64,000 bases of DNA, taken from NCBI GenBank assembly GCA_903822005.1, contig CAIJNL010000014.1:1-64000 (forward strand), written 5' to 3'. The notes below the pieces were generated by a model. That model was not told where the DNA came from, made no database searches, and worked only from the letters and a program-made list of their open reading frames with translations. Made by a program: the position numbers and the translations under genes. The stretch is from an uncultured Nitrospiraceae bacterium. Lineage in GTDB: Bacteria; Nitrospirota; Thermodesulfovibrionia; Thermodesulfovibrionales; Dissulfurispiraceae. Below are positions 52,766 to 60,536 of this stretch, one piece after another (the first letter of the stretch is position 1; each line of letters opens with the position of its first letter).

Positions 52766-54613
52766 TCAGAACGTACCGATTAACTCTTCCAGCCCCAGAG
52801 ACTTCAGGGTCTGGGGAAGAGGCCTGCCTGTTTTGGCTTCCCAGCCCATTGCTTCAAAATAAGCATGCACCATAAAATCCATGTGGGGTTCGCTGGGTCG
52901 TCCCTTCACAGGACCGTCAACAGGAGTCGAACCATACCGGGCGGACGGCCTTTCCAGTGCAGGGTCGAGTCCGTGGCGGAAATTAAATACCCTGAGCAGA
53001 TTCACGATTCTCCGCCCGATTACCAAAGCAGCCTGCATGTCCAGGTCCCATCCTGTCACCGCATTCACAGCCTCGACCGCCATATTTCTGTTTGGGCAGC
53101 AAAAGGCGCAAATGCCAAGACAGTCCACAAACTGCAACCAGCCATTCTCTTTGGCATTCACCAGGGGAACTTCCCATGGCGAGAATTTGTCTGACACAGG
53201 CGGATTTCCGAGTCGTTCCGGGAAAACCCCGCCCCGGGTCGCCTCAATAGTGCTTGTATTGGATGTGCAGGTGTCCAGCATTTCGCACCACCGGCCGCGA
53301 TGATCATGCCCCCTGGGCGACGCCCCCTTCAGGGTATAAATGGCCCAATCAGCGGCTTCCCCGCCGATTTTTTTTGAGGCCCTCATTACGCCCTCGGCTA
53401 GAAGGTCTCCGATGTCCTTCCTGTTGGCTATCATCCTGAGCATCTCTTTGACCGATTCGACATTCCCCCAGCTCATGTCAAGACCCGAAAGGTCATCTTT
53501 TCTGAAAACGCCTTTTTCATAACATTCCATGACCCATGCAACAGTCCAGCCCGCTTCATTGGCATCAAGGCCCATCTCATCAGCGAAAGCGTTGAGCATT
53601 ACCGTGGCACCCGGATCAGTATTGCCGATCAGCGACCCCCAGGCAGCAAGTGCTTCGTATTCCGGCTCCTCTCCCACAAATCCGGTGTACGGTCCTTCGG
53701 TCACTTCACAGGTCTTGCAGTGGAGAAGCCGGCAGGCCCAGCAGGGGTTATTTTTCATCTTGAAGTGGGTCCGGAGATAATGTCCGTCCAGCTTTTCATG
53801 CTCCGGAAAGATATTTGTCGTATAGTTCTTAACAGGCAGAAATCCGCCCTGTTCAGCGCCTGAGAACCCGCCGCCGGTCCCGAATTCATAAATGCGCTTT
53901 GATCCCTTGGTTTTGGCATCCTCATGCATTTCCTTGGCGAGCCGTTCAACGGCATCGAAATCCTTGACGGGGACCTTAGCGGTCCCGCGCGCAACTGCAA
54001 CAGCCTTGAGCTTTTTAGACCCCATCACCGCGCCAAGTCCGTTATGCGCCACAACATGTCCTCCGTCGCCAGAGATCATCGCGTAGCGGACGAGATTTTC
54101 TCCGGCCGGACCGATGCATTGTACGCTCCCCTGTTTACCGAGGCCTAATTCTTTCAGCAGAATATCTTCGGTTTCGAGTGTTCCCTTGCCGGCCAGATGA
54201 CTGGCATCCCTTATCTCAGCTGTCCCGTCATGAATATAAATGTAGACCAGATCTGAAGCAGCGCCCTGGACAATGAAACCGTCAATTCCTGAAAATTTAA
54301 GATATGCGCCAAAACGCCCATTGGCCTGCGAACTGCCTGCGAGATTGGTCATGGGCCCTTTTGAGACAACTGAAAAAGTACCGGTTCCGGATATACGGGT
54401 TGCACCTAACGGGCCTGAAAAGAACATCAGGCGGTTTTCAGGGTCATTCCATTCCACACCCGGGAGAACTTCGTCATACAGGTATTTGACCCCTATTCCG
54501 GTTCCGCCGACATATTTATGTATCAGGTCATCGCTCAGTTCCTCTGCCTTCACCTGTCCAGAGCCAAGATCGATTCTGAGAAGCCTGCCCATGTATCCGT
54601 ATTCAGTTTTCAT
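52766..54613 (-). CDS. second aldehyde ferredoxin oxidoreductase family protein
   Basis: A protein of 615 residues from the ATG at 54613, with AAGGAGG about 10 bases upstream; an earlier in-frame ATG at 54682 gives an unlikely tail. It has YMGRLLRIDLGSGQ and YVGGTGIGVKYLYDE at the start. The [4Fe-4S] ligands are Cys291, Cys294 and Cys299, with the distal Cys502 in DCLGICAFCCPN. The length is normal for soluble AORs. It has no ferredoxin or cytochrome next to it, so it would use soluble ferredoxin in the cytoplasm. A good promoter lies on its strand. Confidence 0.92.
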   Translation of the reverse strand: MKTEYGYMGRLLRIDLGSGQVKAEELSDDLIHKYVGGTGIGVKYLYDEVLPGVEWNDPENRLMFFSGPLGATRISGTGTFSVVSKGPMTNLAGSSQANGRFGAYLKFSGIDGFIVQGAASDLVYIYIHDGTAEIRDASHLAGKGTLETEDILLKELGLGKQGSVQCIGPAGENLVRYAMISGDGGHVVAHNGLGAVMGSKKLKAVAVARGTAKVPVKDFDAVERLAKEMHEDAKTKGSKRIYEFGTGGGFSGAEQGGFLPVKNYTTNIFPEHEKLDGHYLRTHFKMKNNPCWACRLLHCKTCEVTEGPYTGFVGEEPEYEALAAWGSLIGNTDPGATVMLNAFADEMGLDANEAGWTVAWVMECYEKGVFRKDDLSGLDMSWGNVESVKEMLRMIANRKDIGDLLAEGVMRASKKIGGEAADWAIYTLKGASPRGHDHRGRWCEMLDTCTSNTSTIEATRGGVFPERLGNPPVSDKFSPWEVPLVNAKENGWLQFVDCLGICAFCCPNRNMAVEAVNAVTGWDLDMQAALVIGRRIVNLLRVFNFRHGLDPALERPSARYGSTPVDGPVKGRPSEPHMDFMVHAYFEAMGWEAKTGRPLPQTLKSLGLEELIGTF

Positions 54614-54969
54614 CCTTCGCAGTCCTCCTTCTACTCCATTATATTCTTTATATCCGCCGAAATGTTTGCTCCCATACGGCAAAGTTCAGCCACATGCATA
54701 AAACGGTTTTAGAAAATGCTCTCAGGTATTATACTCGTTCCCCGTGCTATTGTCATCAGGGACATGAACCGGGCCACAACGCCTGTAATCACTTTCGTGC
54801 TCACTCCGGCTTCTTTGATCTTTACCCCTATGGCAATAAAGCACTCTTTTTTAATTTCAGATATAATATGCTTACTTAGTTGCTTCCTTACCTTGCTGAC
54901 AGTCACGTTTTTTGAAATTGCGTGTTTCAACGAACAAGGATTTAAATCTGCTTTAAGGGAGGGTTTGTG
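54614..54969. other. 356-base divergent region between AOR and DASS genes
   Basis: It holds the AOR promoter on the reverse strand (54728-54756). On the forward strand a TATAAT at 54862-54867 lacks a good -35. No gene is convincing: a short reverse-strand open frame (54709-54930) starts at TTG and has no ribosome site. Confidence 0.4.
54728..54756 (-). promoter_or_regulatory. promoter of the second AOR gene
   Basis: On the reverse strand, ATGACA (54756-54751) and TATAAT (54733-54728) are separated by 17 bases. Transcription would start about 107 bases ahead of the ATG at 54613, leaving a long leader. Confidence 0.6.
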
Positions 54970-56370
54970 ATGATGAAGTATGTTAAATTTATAGTGCCAG
55001 TTTTGGTACCTGTGGCCATCTTATTGTCGCCTGCGCCCGCCGGGCTATCTATTGCTGCGTGGCAATTATTTGCCATGTACATCGCGGCCATACTCGGCCT
55101 CGTGCTGCGACCGGCATCCGAGCCGGTTGTGTTGCTGGTGGTTATAAGTGTTTCAAGCCTTTTATTCGGCAACCTGGACGTCATGTTATCCGGATTCTCT
55201 AATGGAACAGCATGGCTTGTTTTTACCGCGTTTATGCTGGCTCAGGCATTTATGGAAACCGGGCTGGGTATGCGGATTGCCTATATTTTAATCGGGAAAT
55301 TCGGGAAGACCACCCTGGGGCTGGGCTATGTTGCAGCCCTGACTGATTTGGTTATCAGTCCGGCAACACCTTCAAATACCGCACGCACCGGCGGAGTAGT
55401 TTACCCGATATTTCGCAGTTTGGCGGTAACGTTGGATTCACATCCCGGCCCTTCTGCCCGTCGAATCGGCGGATATCTCACATTGCTTCTCTATCAAATC
55501 AGCTTGATAACTGCCGCAATGTTTTTGACATCTCAGGCGGTCAATGCCTTAATCGCGACATTTGCAAAAAGTATTTTGAATGTTAATGTTACCTGGTTGT
55601 CATGGGCCCAGGCCAACGTTGTACCGGGGTTGATCATCCTGTTTGTGGTTCCCTATCTTGTATATAAATTATTTCCTCCGGAATTAAAACGCATCGAAAA
55701 TACAGAGATTTCCCGTAGCGGATTGGCCAAAATTGGCGCCACAACCAGGCGCGAAAAGATTTTGATGGCGTTGTTTATACTGGCGCTTATTGGCTGGGCC
55801 ACGGGATCCATTACCAAGATTAATCCGACAACGGTGGCTATCTGTTTTGTTACGGCCTGTCTTGTTACAGGCGTGATTTCCTGGGATAGTTTGCTGAATG
55901 CGAAAGGGGCCTGGAGTACATTCATCTGGTATGCCGCCATTATCAGTTTGGCGGAGGGCTTGGCCAAGGCAAAGTTTTTTGTATGGTGCAGCGATTATCT
56001 GGCGCACCATATAAGTTTCGTCGGCTACAATGAATATGTTGTATTATTCGGCCTGCTTATTATCAGCGTAGTTTCCCGTTATTTCTTTGCGTCGTCGGCG
56101 GCGTATGTTACCAGTTTTATCCCTGTGCTATATTCGCTGGGAATGGTTGCCAATGTGCCGCTAATACCGTTGACGTACCTGATGGGCGCCTCGGCAGCGT
56201 ATAGTGCTTTGCTGACTCATTACGGCAATGCCGTAGCCCCTGTGCTTTTTGGCGCCGGGTATGTGGACCAGAAAACGTGGTGGATGGTTGGCGCGGCCGT
56301 AAATGTTTTGTATGTAATCGTCTACATGGCGATAGGCCTCCCGTATTGGAAAGCGATCGGCTTGTATTAG
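54970..56370 (+). CDS. DASS-family dicarboxylate transporter (SodiT1/CitT-like)
   Basis: A protein of 466 residues from the ATG at 54970, with GGGAGGG upstream. It has about 12 hydrophobic helices. GTAWLVFTAFMLAQAFMETGLG, SPATPSNTARTGGVVYPI and the C-terminal ALLTHYGNAVAPVLFGAGYV are the DASS signature segments that bind carboxylate and sodium. Plastid 2-oxoglutarate/malate transporters and E. coli CitT and TtdT belong here. It probably takes up or exchanges a dicarboxylate. It is divergent from the second AOR gene. Confidence 0.9.
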   Translation: MMKYVKFIVPVLVPVAILLSPAPAGLSIAAWQLFAMYIAAILGLVLRPASEPVVLLVVISVSSLLFGNLDVMLSGFSNGTAWLVFTAFMLAQAFMETGLGMRIAYILIGKFGKTTLGLGYVAALTDLVISPATPSNTARTGGVVYPIFRSLAVTLDSHPGPSARRIGGYLTLLLYQISLITAAMFLTSQAVNALIATFAKSILNVNVTWLSWAQANVVPGLIILFVVPYLVYKLFPPELKRIENTEISRSGLAKIGATTRREKILMALFILALIGWATGSITKINPTTVAICFVTACLVTGVISWDSLLNAKGAWSTFIWYAAIISLAEGLAKAKFFVWCSDYLAHHISFVGYNEYVVLFGLLIISVVSRYFFASSAAYVTSFIPVLYSLGMVANVPLIPLTYLMGASAAYSALLTHYGNAVAPVLFGAGYVDQKTWWMVGAAVNVLYVIVYMAIGLPYWKAIGLY

Positions 56371-56418
56371 TTGGTTGGCTTTAGACGACACGGATTGTCA
56401 TCTCCGGGAGGAGGACAT

Positions 56419-56475
56419 ATGCAGCAACGTCTGTTCGCAGCCCTTCTTGGGTTGCTGTTTGTGGCGTGTGCGTAG
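56419..56475 (+). pseudogene. lipoprotein signal-peptide remnant or tiny lipoprotein
   Basis: GGGAGGAGG six bases ahead of an ATG starts an 18-codon frame whose product MQQRLFAALLGLLFVACA ends in a lipobox-like FVAC followed by a stop. A strong ribosome site on so short a frame suggests the start of a lipoprotein gene that lost its body. A short peptide is also possible. Confidence 0.4.
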
Positions 56476-56680
56476 ACGCGCGCCCAGCCCAATCCTTAAG
56501 TTCAGTGAGGGGATCGGGGTCGGGCTGGCAAATATGCATTTAGATATGCTCGTCAATTCTTACTGTATGTGTTTATGATTTGAAATAATAATAGTTATTG
56601 CTTTTGATCCCATGAGAATACGGGTTGCTGCGTGAAACTGAGCCTACCCCCCCCTCGCCATCAGGACTACAATTAAATGC

Positions 56681-56710
56681 TTGACACGGTCCTCCAAGTT
56701 CTCATATAAT
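56681..56710 (+). promoter_or_regulatory. consensus sigma70 promoter of the feoB-fur operon
   Basis: TTGACA (56681-56686), an 18-base spacer and TATAAT (56705-56710), both perfect hexamers. The -10 ends on the first base of a 17-bp palindrome that would act as an operator. Confidence 0.85.
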
Positions 56711-56726
56711 TGAGACAGAGTCTCAA
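56710..56726. promoter_or_regulatory. Fur-type operator over the feoB start site
   Basis: A perfect palindrome TTGAGAC-AGA-GTCTCAA overlaps the -10 and the expected start of transcription. It also reads as a near 7-1-7 Fur box (TGAGACA-G-AGTCTCA). Since feoB takes up ferrous iron and a fur gene is next in the operon, Fur binding with iron is the natural reading. Confidence 0.72.
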
Positions 56727-56755
56727 TATCACTAATCGCCCTATTGGAGGACGTT

Positions 56756-58747
56756 CTGAAAAATTGCTGGCGGAACAGGCATGGACATGAGTCCACGCAC
56801 AAAAAGAATGCTCTGGACAAGGTTGCCCTTGTAGGCAACCCGAATGTTGGAAAGAGTGTAATATTCGGCCTGTTGACCGGCAAATACGCTACTGTATCAA
56901 ATTACCCCGGAACGACCGTCGAGATCACACAAGGCAATATATCTTTGGGCAACAGAAAGTTGCTGCTGATAGATACACCGGGAGTAAACAGCCTTATACC
57001 GATGAGCGAAGACGAGAAGGTGACCAGGGACATCATCCTGGATGAAGCCCCTTCTTCCATCGTGCATGTGGCTGACGCCAAGAACCTGAAGAGAAGCCTG
57101 CTCGTTACCCTACAGATAGCCGAAATGGGCCTGCCCATGACCCTGGACCTCAATATGACGGATGAGGCCATGGACAAGGGCATCAATATAGATTCAGCCA
57201 AACTGAAAGAGATCCTTGGGATAAATGTAGTTACCACAATCGCACCCCAAAAGAAGGGGATCGGCGAGCTCAGACAGGCCATGCTCTCTCCGGAACGCTC
57301 CAAAGCTGAACTCTGCTATGGCCCTCTGATAGAAGAATACATCGCGAAGATAACCGCCATGCTTCCGGCCTGCGCCATCTCTGGCAGATCGCTTGCGGTC
57401 ATGATACTCTCGGGTGACGAAAGCCTGAAGGAGTGGCTCCATGCCAACATTCGGGACAAAGATCTTGTCGAAATAGAGCGCCTGAGGCACGAATGCGAAA
57501 TAAAGGCCCCGGAGGCCCCTGCATATACTATTAACAAGACGCGCATCCAGCTTGCCGAACAGATCAGCAGCGCGGTCGTTACCAAAGCGGCGCCGTCGGG
57601 TGGGAAGATCATCAATTTCCTCGGCAAGGCAAGCATGCATCCGGTCTACGGCATACCCGTGCTGCTGGTGGTGCTCTATGCTGTTTATGAATTCGTCGGG
57701 GTACTGGGCGCAGGCGTGCTCGTGGATTTCGTCCAGAATGTGATATTCGCCGAATATCTTAACCCCGCGGCGACCAGCCTCGTAAAAACAGTTATACCCG
57801 TCCCGATAATACAGGAACTGCTGGTCGGAGAATACGGGCTGATAACAGTGGCCCTGACATACGCGATTGCCATAATACTTCCTATAACCGTGACCTTCTT
57901 TATAGCATTTGCAATACTTGAGGACAGCGGGTATCTGCCCAGGCTTGCGATCATGAGCAACAAGGCGTTCAATTTGATCGGACTTAACGGCAAGGCGGTG
58001 CTGCCTATGGTGCTCGGCCTCGGCTGCGGCACAATGGCAGTGATGACATCCAGGATACTCGAAACCAAAAGGGACAGGATCATCACCGCGTTCCTGCTCG
58101 CCCTTGCCATACCCTGTTCGGCGCAGCTCGGTGTAATACTCGGCATTCTCGGTTCGCTCTCCTTCAAGGCAACCATTGTCTGGACCCTGAGCATCCTGAT
58201 AGTGCTGTTTGTATCCGGGTTCCTGGCCTCGAAACTCGTCCCCGGCGAGAGGACCGAATTCTTCCTGGAGATACCCCCGATACGGATGCCCAGCATGATG
58301 AACATTCTTGTCAAGACAGTAGGCCGGGTGGAATGGTACCTGAAAGAGGCTGTCCCACTCTTTTTGCTCGGGACCTTCATCCTCTTTGTGCTGCACAAGC
58401 TTAATTTAATAGAAGTGCTCGAAAATATGGCTTCGCCCATAGTGGTCAATCTGCTCGGTCTGCCTGCTGCGACCACCCAGTCTTTCATCCTTGGCTTCCT
58501 GCGTCGGGATTACGGCGCAGCCGGATTGTTCACCATGGCCCAGCAGGGCCTGCTGACCCCTGTACAGTCAGTGGTCAGCCTCGTGACAATCACACTTTTC
58601 ATTCCATGCATTGCGAGTTTTTTCATGATCCTCAAGGAACGCGGCATAAAAACAACCCTTTGGATAGTCGCCATAGTATTTCCGACAGCCTTCGTCTTCG
58701 GCGGGCTGCTGAACTGGATCCTGACTTCATTCAATATAACGCTATAA
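56756..58747 (+). CDS. feoB: ferrous iron transporter FeoB
   Basis: A protein of 663 residues from a CTG at 56756, 5 bases after GGAGG; the other option is a TTG at 56744 that overlaps this ribosome site. No in-frame ATG precedes the G-domain. GNPNVGKS (G1) is at 27-34 and DTPGV (G3) follows; NMTD replaces the usual G4 NxxD. The membrane part has two Gate segments (GCGTMAVMTSRILETKRDR and similar) and about 8-10 helices. FeoB imports Fe2+ across the inner membrane. feoA is not present next to it. Fur follows 2 bases after the stop. Confidence 0.93.
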   Translation: MKNCWRNRHGHESTHKKNALDKVALVGNPNVGKSVIFGLLTGKYATVSNYPGTTVEITQGNISLGNRKLLLIDTPGVNSLIPMSEDEKVTRDIILDEAPSSIVHVADAKNLKRSLLVTLQIAEMGLPMTLDLNMTDEAMDKGINIDSAKLKEILGINVVTTIAPQKKGIGELRQAMLSPERSKAELCYGPLIEEYIAKITAMLPACAISGRSLAVMILSGDESLKEWLHANIRDKDLVEIERLRHECEIKAPEAPAYTINKTRIQLAEQISSAVVTKAAPSGGKIINFLGKASMHPVYGIPVLLVVLYAVYEFVGVLGAGVLVDFVQNVIFAEYLNPAATSLVKTVIPVPIIQELLVGEYGLITVALTYAIAIILPITVTFFIAFAILEDSGYLPRLAIMSNKAFNLIGLNGKAVLPMVLGLGCGTMAVMTSRILETKRDRIITAFLLALAIPCSAQLGVILGILGSLSFKATIVWTLSILIVLFVSGFLASKLVPGERTEFFLEIPPIRMPSMMNILVKTVGRVEWYLKEAVPLFLLGTFILFVLHKLNLIEVLENMASPIVVNLLGLPAATTQSFILGFLRRDYGAAGLFTMAQQGLLTPVQSVVSLVTITLFIPCIASFFMILKERGIKTTLWIVAIVFPTAFVFGGLLNWILTSFNITL

Positions 58748-58749
58748 GT

Positions 58750-59172
58750 ATGGACAAAAAAAAGTTTATCAGCTTTCTGGCTGACAGGAACCTCAAACTT
58801 ACGCGGGAGAGAGACGAAATATTTCAGGCGGTACTTGCCAAGAAAAAACATTTCGCTCCGGATGACCTCTTTCTCGAAATGAAAACAGGCGGATCAAAGA
58901 TATCACGGGCCTCTGTATATCGAACAATCCCTTTGCTTGTCGAAAGCGGTATGATAGAAGAAGTGGAAAGAGTGGACAAGCATGCCCACTATGAGCGGGT
59001 GCCGGAAAACGGGCATCACGACCATATGATCTGCACCAGATGCGGAAGGGTGATAGAATTCTACTCCGAGGGGCTTGAGGAGCTGCAGGCCCGCATCTGC
59101 ACGCAGAAGAATTTTAAAGGCACGCGCCACAGTCTCGAAATACTGGGGGTATGTGAAAAATGCGGAAGTTGA
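58750..59172 (+). CDS. fur: Fur-family metalloregulator
   Basis: A protein of 140 residues from the ATG at 58750; longer in-frame options run inside feoB. The winged-helix domain ends with SRASVYRTIPLL (recognition helix) and the dimer domain has HHDHMICTRCG (His89, His90, His92, Cys95, Cys98) and a second zinc pair Cys135/Cys138. These are the sensory and structural metal ligands of Fur/PerR proteins. Sharing an operon with feoB and a palindrome at the promoter points to iron-responsive autoregulation. A PerR-like role is not excluded. Confidence 0.9.
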   Translation: MDKKKFISFLADRNLKLTRERDEIFQAVLAKKKHFAPDDLFLEMKTGGSKISRASVYRTIPLLVESGMIEEVERVDKHAHYERVPENGHHDHMICTRCGRVIEFYSEGLEELQARICTQKNFKGTRHSLEILGVCEKCGS

Positions 59173-59197
59173 CGGCCCTGCTGAAGGCGGTTAGCGG

Positions 59198-59434
59198 ATG
59201 ACCACAGCATTCTTGATCGCACTGTCCGCATTTATTATCAATCTGCCTCTCGGCTATCTGAGAAGCCGCTGCCGGCGATTCTCGGCCCTGTGGTTTGTTT
59301 ATGTGCACCTTTCAGTGCCGCTGATATTTCTGGCACGGGTACTGTCACATACCGATTATCAGTTTATTCTGCTTTTTATTATCTCGGCTGTGACCGGCCA
59401 ATATCTCGGCGGAAAAATGGTCGCCAAATCATAA
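59198..59434 (+). CDS. small membrane protein downstream of fur
   Basis: A 78-residue protein with two or three hydrophobic helices (TAFLIALSAFIINLPLGYL, FVYVHLSVPLIFLARVL and FILLFIISAVTGQYLGG). I recognise no function. It starts 25 bases after fur and so probably shares the iron-regulated transcript. The RSRCRRF loop is basic. It could be a FeoB partner or a separate small transporter subunit; nothing in the sequence decides this. Confidence 0.65.
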   Translation: MTTAFLIALSAFIINLPLGYLRSRCRRFSALWFVYVHLSVPLIFLARVLSHTDYQFILLFIISAVTGQYLGGKMVAKS

Positions 59435-59575
59435 GAGCTATTTTTTTGCAGGGCAAAAAAAGGATAAGGGGCATACCGGCCCCCGCGCATGCTGCAGGAG
59501 GCACGGCAGCGCTGTTTGGCGGCTGCAAACAGGGCACTACCGTGTCTCATATGATACTTACCGCCCTATCAATAC

Positions 59576-60490
59576 TTATTTCAGCAATCCCATTCCTACC
59601 AGCACCTGGCGCAGTTTTTCCCGCTCGTCAGCTGTCATCGGTCCGCAAGGGTTCATACAGGGCCCGGCCTCAATTCCGAGCAGGATAAGCGATTCCTTGA
59701 TTACTGCGGGGAACGTTCCGATCGTGAATGCGTGGCGAAGAGGTGCCAGGGTGTATTGAGCTTCAAGTGAGCCTTTCAGATCACCAGCCATGTATTTTTC
59801 GTAGATGTCTGCACAAAGCCTCGGGGCCACGTTGGCACACGATGCAATAGAGCCGACCGCACCATAACAGAGTGCCCCGTAGATCAGTGTATCCCGTCCC
59901 ATGAGGACCGAGAAATCATCCATATGCCTGGTTAAACGGATATATTCTGCGGTCAGGGTCAGGTCGCCGCAAGAGTCCTTGATACTTACGATATTAGGAA
60001 CTTCTGCAAGTTTCGCAACTGTGCCAGCCGCGAGATTAACCCCTGTCTTCGGCGGATTGTTGTAAAGAAGAACGGGAAGAGATGTATTTGCGGCAATGGT
60101 TTTATAGTGTGTAATCAACTGGTCCTGACTGGGAGAAACGAACATTGGGGTCAGCACAGAGACTGCATCAACCTTGCATTCTTCAGCCAGCTGGGTCAGC
60201 ATCACACTCTCGCGGGTCGTAATGCCGTTGGTTCCGGCGTAGACCGGCACCCTGCCTTTTGTCTCGTCCATTGTGACCATGAAAATCTCCCGCTTTTCCT
60301 CGGGTGTCAGTCCATAAAATTCGCCGGTCGTTCCTACCACAAACAGGCCATGTATGCCGCCGGCGATCAGATAATTGATCAGCTTGCGCATCGCTTTTTC
60401 GTTGAATTTCTCCTCTTTAGTCAGAGGAGTAATAACTGCCGGTATTATTCCTTTTGGTTTGAACCCTTTTCCCTTTGCATCATTTCCCAC
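59576..60490 (-). CDS. DapA/NanA-family class I lyase
   Basis: A protein of 304 residues from a GTG with GGAGGAAG upstream. It is a (beta/alpha)8 Schiff-base lyase: GTTGEFYGLTPEEK near 51, the catalytic Tyr in LLYNNPPKTG and the Lys in VSIKDSCGD. DapA itself, N-acetylneuraminate lyase and 2-keto-3-deoxy sugar-acid aldolases/dehydratases share this fold. Its neighbours (MFS, LarA-like, UxaA/GarD-type) point to 5-keto-4-deoxyglucarate or a related keto acid rather than lysine synthesis. Confidence 0.85.
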   Translation of the reverse strand: MGNDAKGKGFKPKGIIPAVITPLTKEEKFNEKAMRKLINYLIAGGIHGLFVVGTTGEFYGLTPEEKREIFMVTMDETKGRVPVYAGTNGITTRESVMLTQLAEECKVDAVSVLTPMFVSPSQDQLITHYKTIAANTSLPVLLYNNPPKTGVNLAAGTVAKLAEVPNIVSIKDSCGDLTLTAEYIRLTRHMDDFSVLMGRDTLIYGALCYGAVGSIASCANVAPRLCADIYEKYMAGDLKGSLEAQYTLAPLRHAFTIGTFPAVIKESLILLGIEAGPCMNPCGPMTADEREKLRQVLVGMGLLK

Positions 60491-60536
60491 AATACTTCCT
60501 CCCTTGATAGATAGTTCTTCTTTTACATACTCAGTA

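Larger units (their letters stand above)
56371..56743. other. 373-base gap upstream of feoB
   Basis: It holds a short lipoprotein-like frame (56419-56475) and the feoB promoter with its palindrome (56681-56726). The rest, including a GC-rich piece near 56475-56530, shows no clear feature. Confidence 0.5.

Noticed and set aside
54709-54930. Reverse 73-codon frame between the AOR and DASS genes
   Set aside because: It starts at TTG without a ribosome site and covers the AOR promoter.
57194-58396. Long reverse open frame opposite feoB
   Set aside because: It is antisense to conserved FeoB sequence; its His/Gln/Tyr-rich product is typical of a shadow frame.
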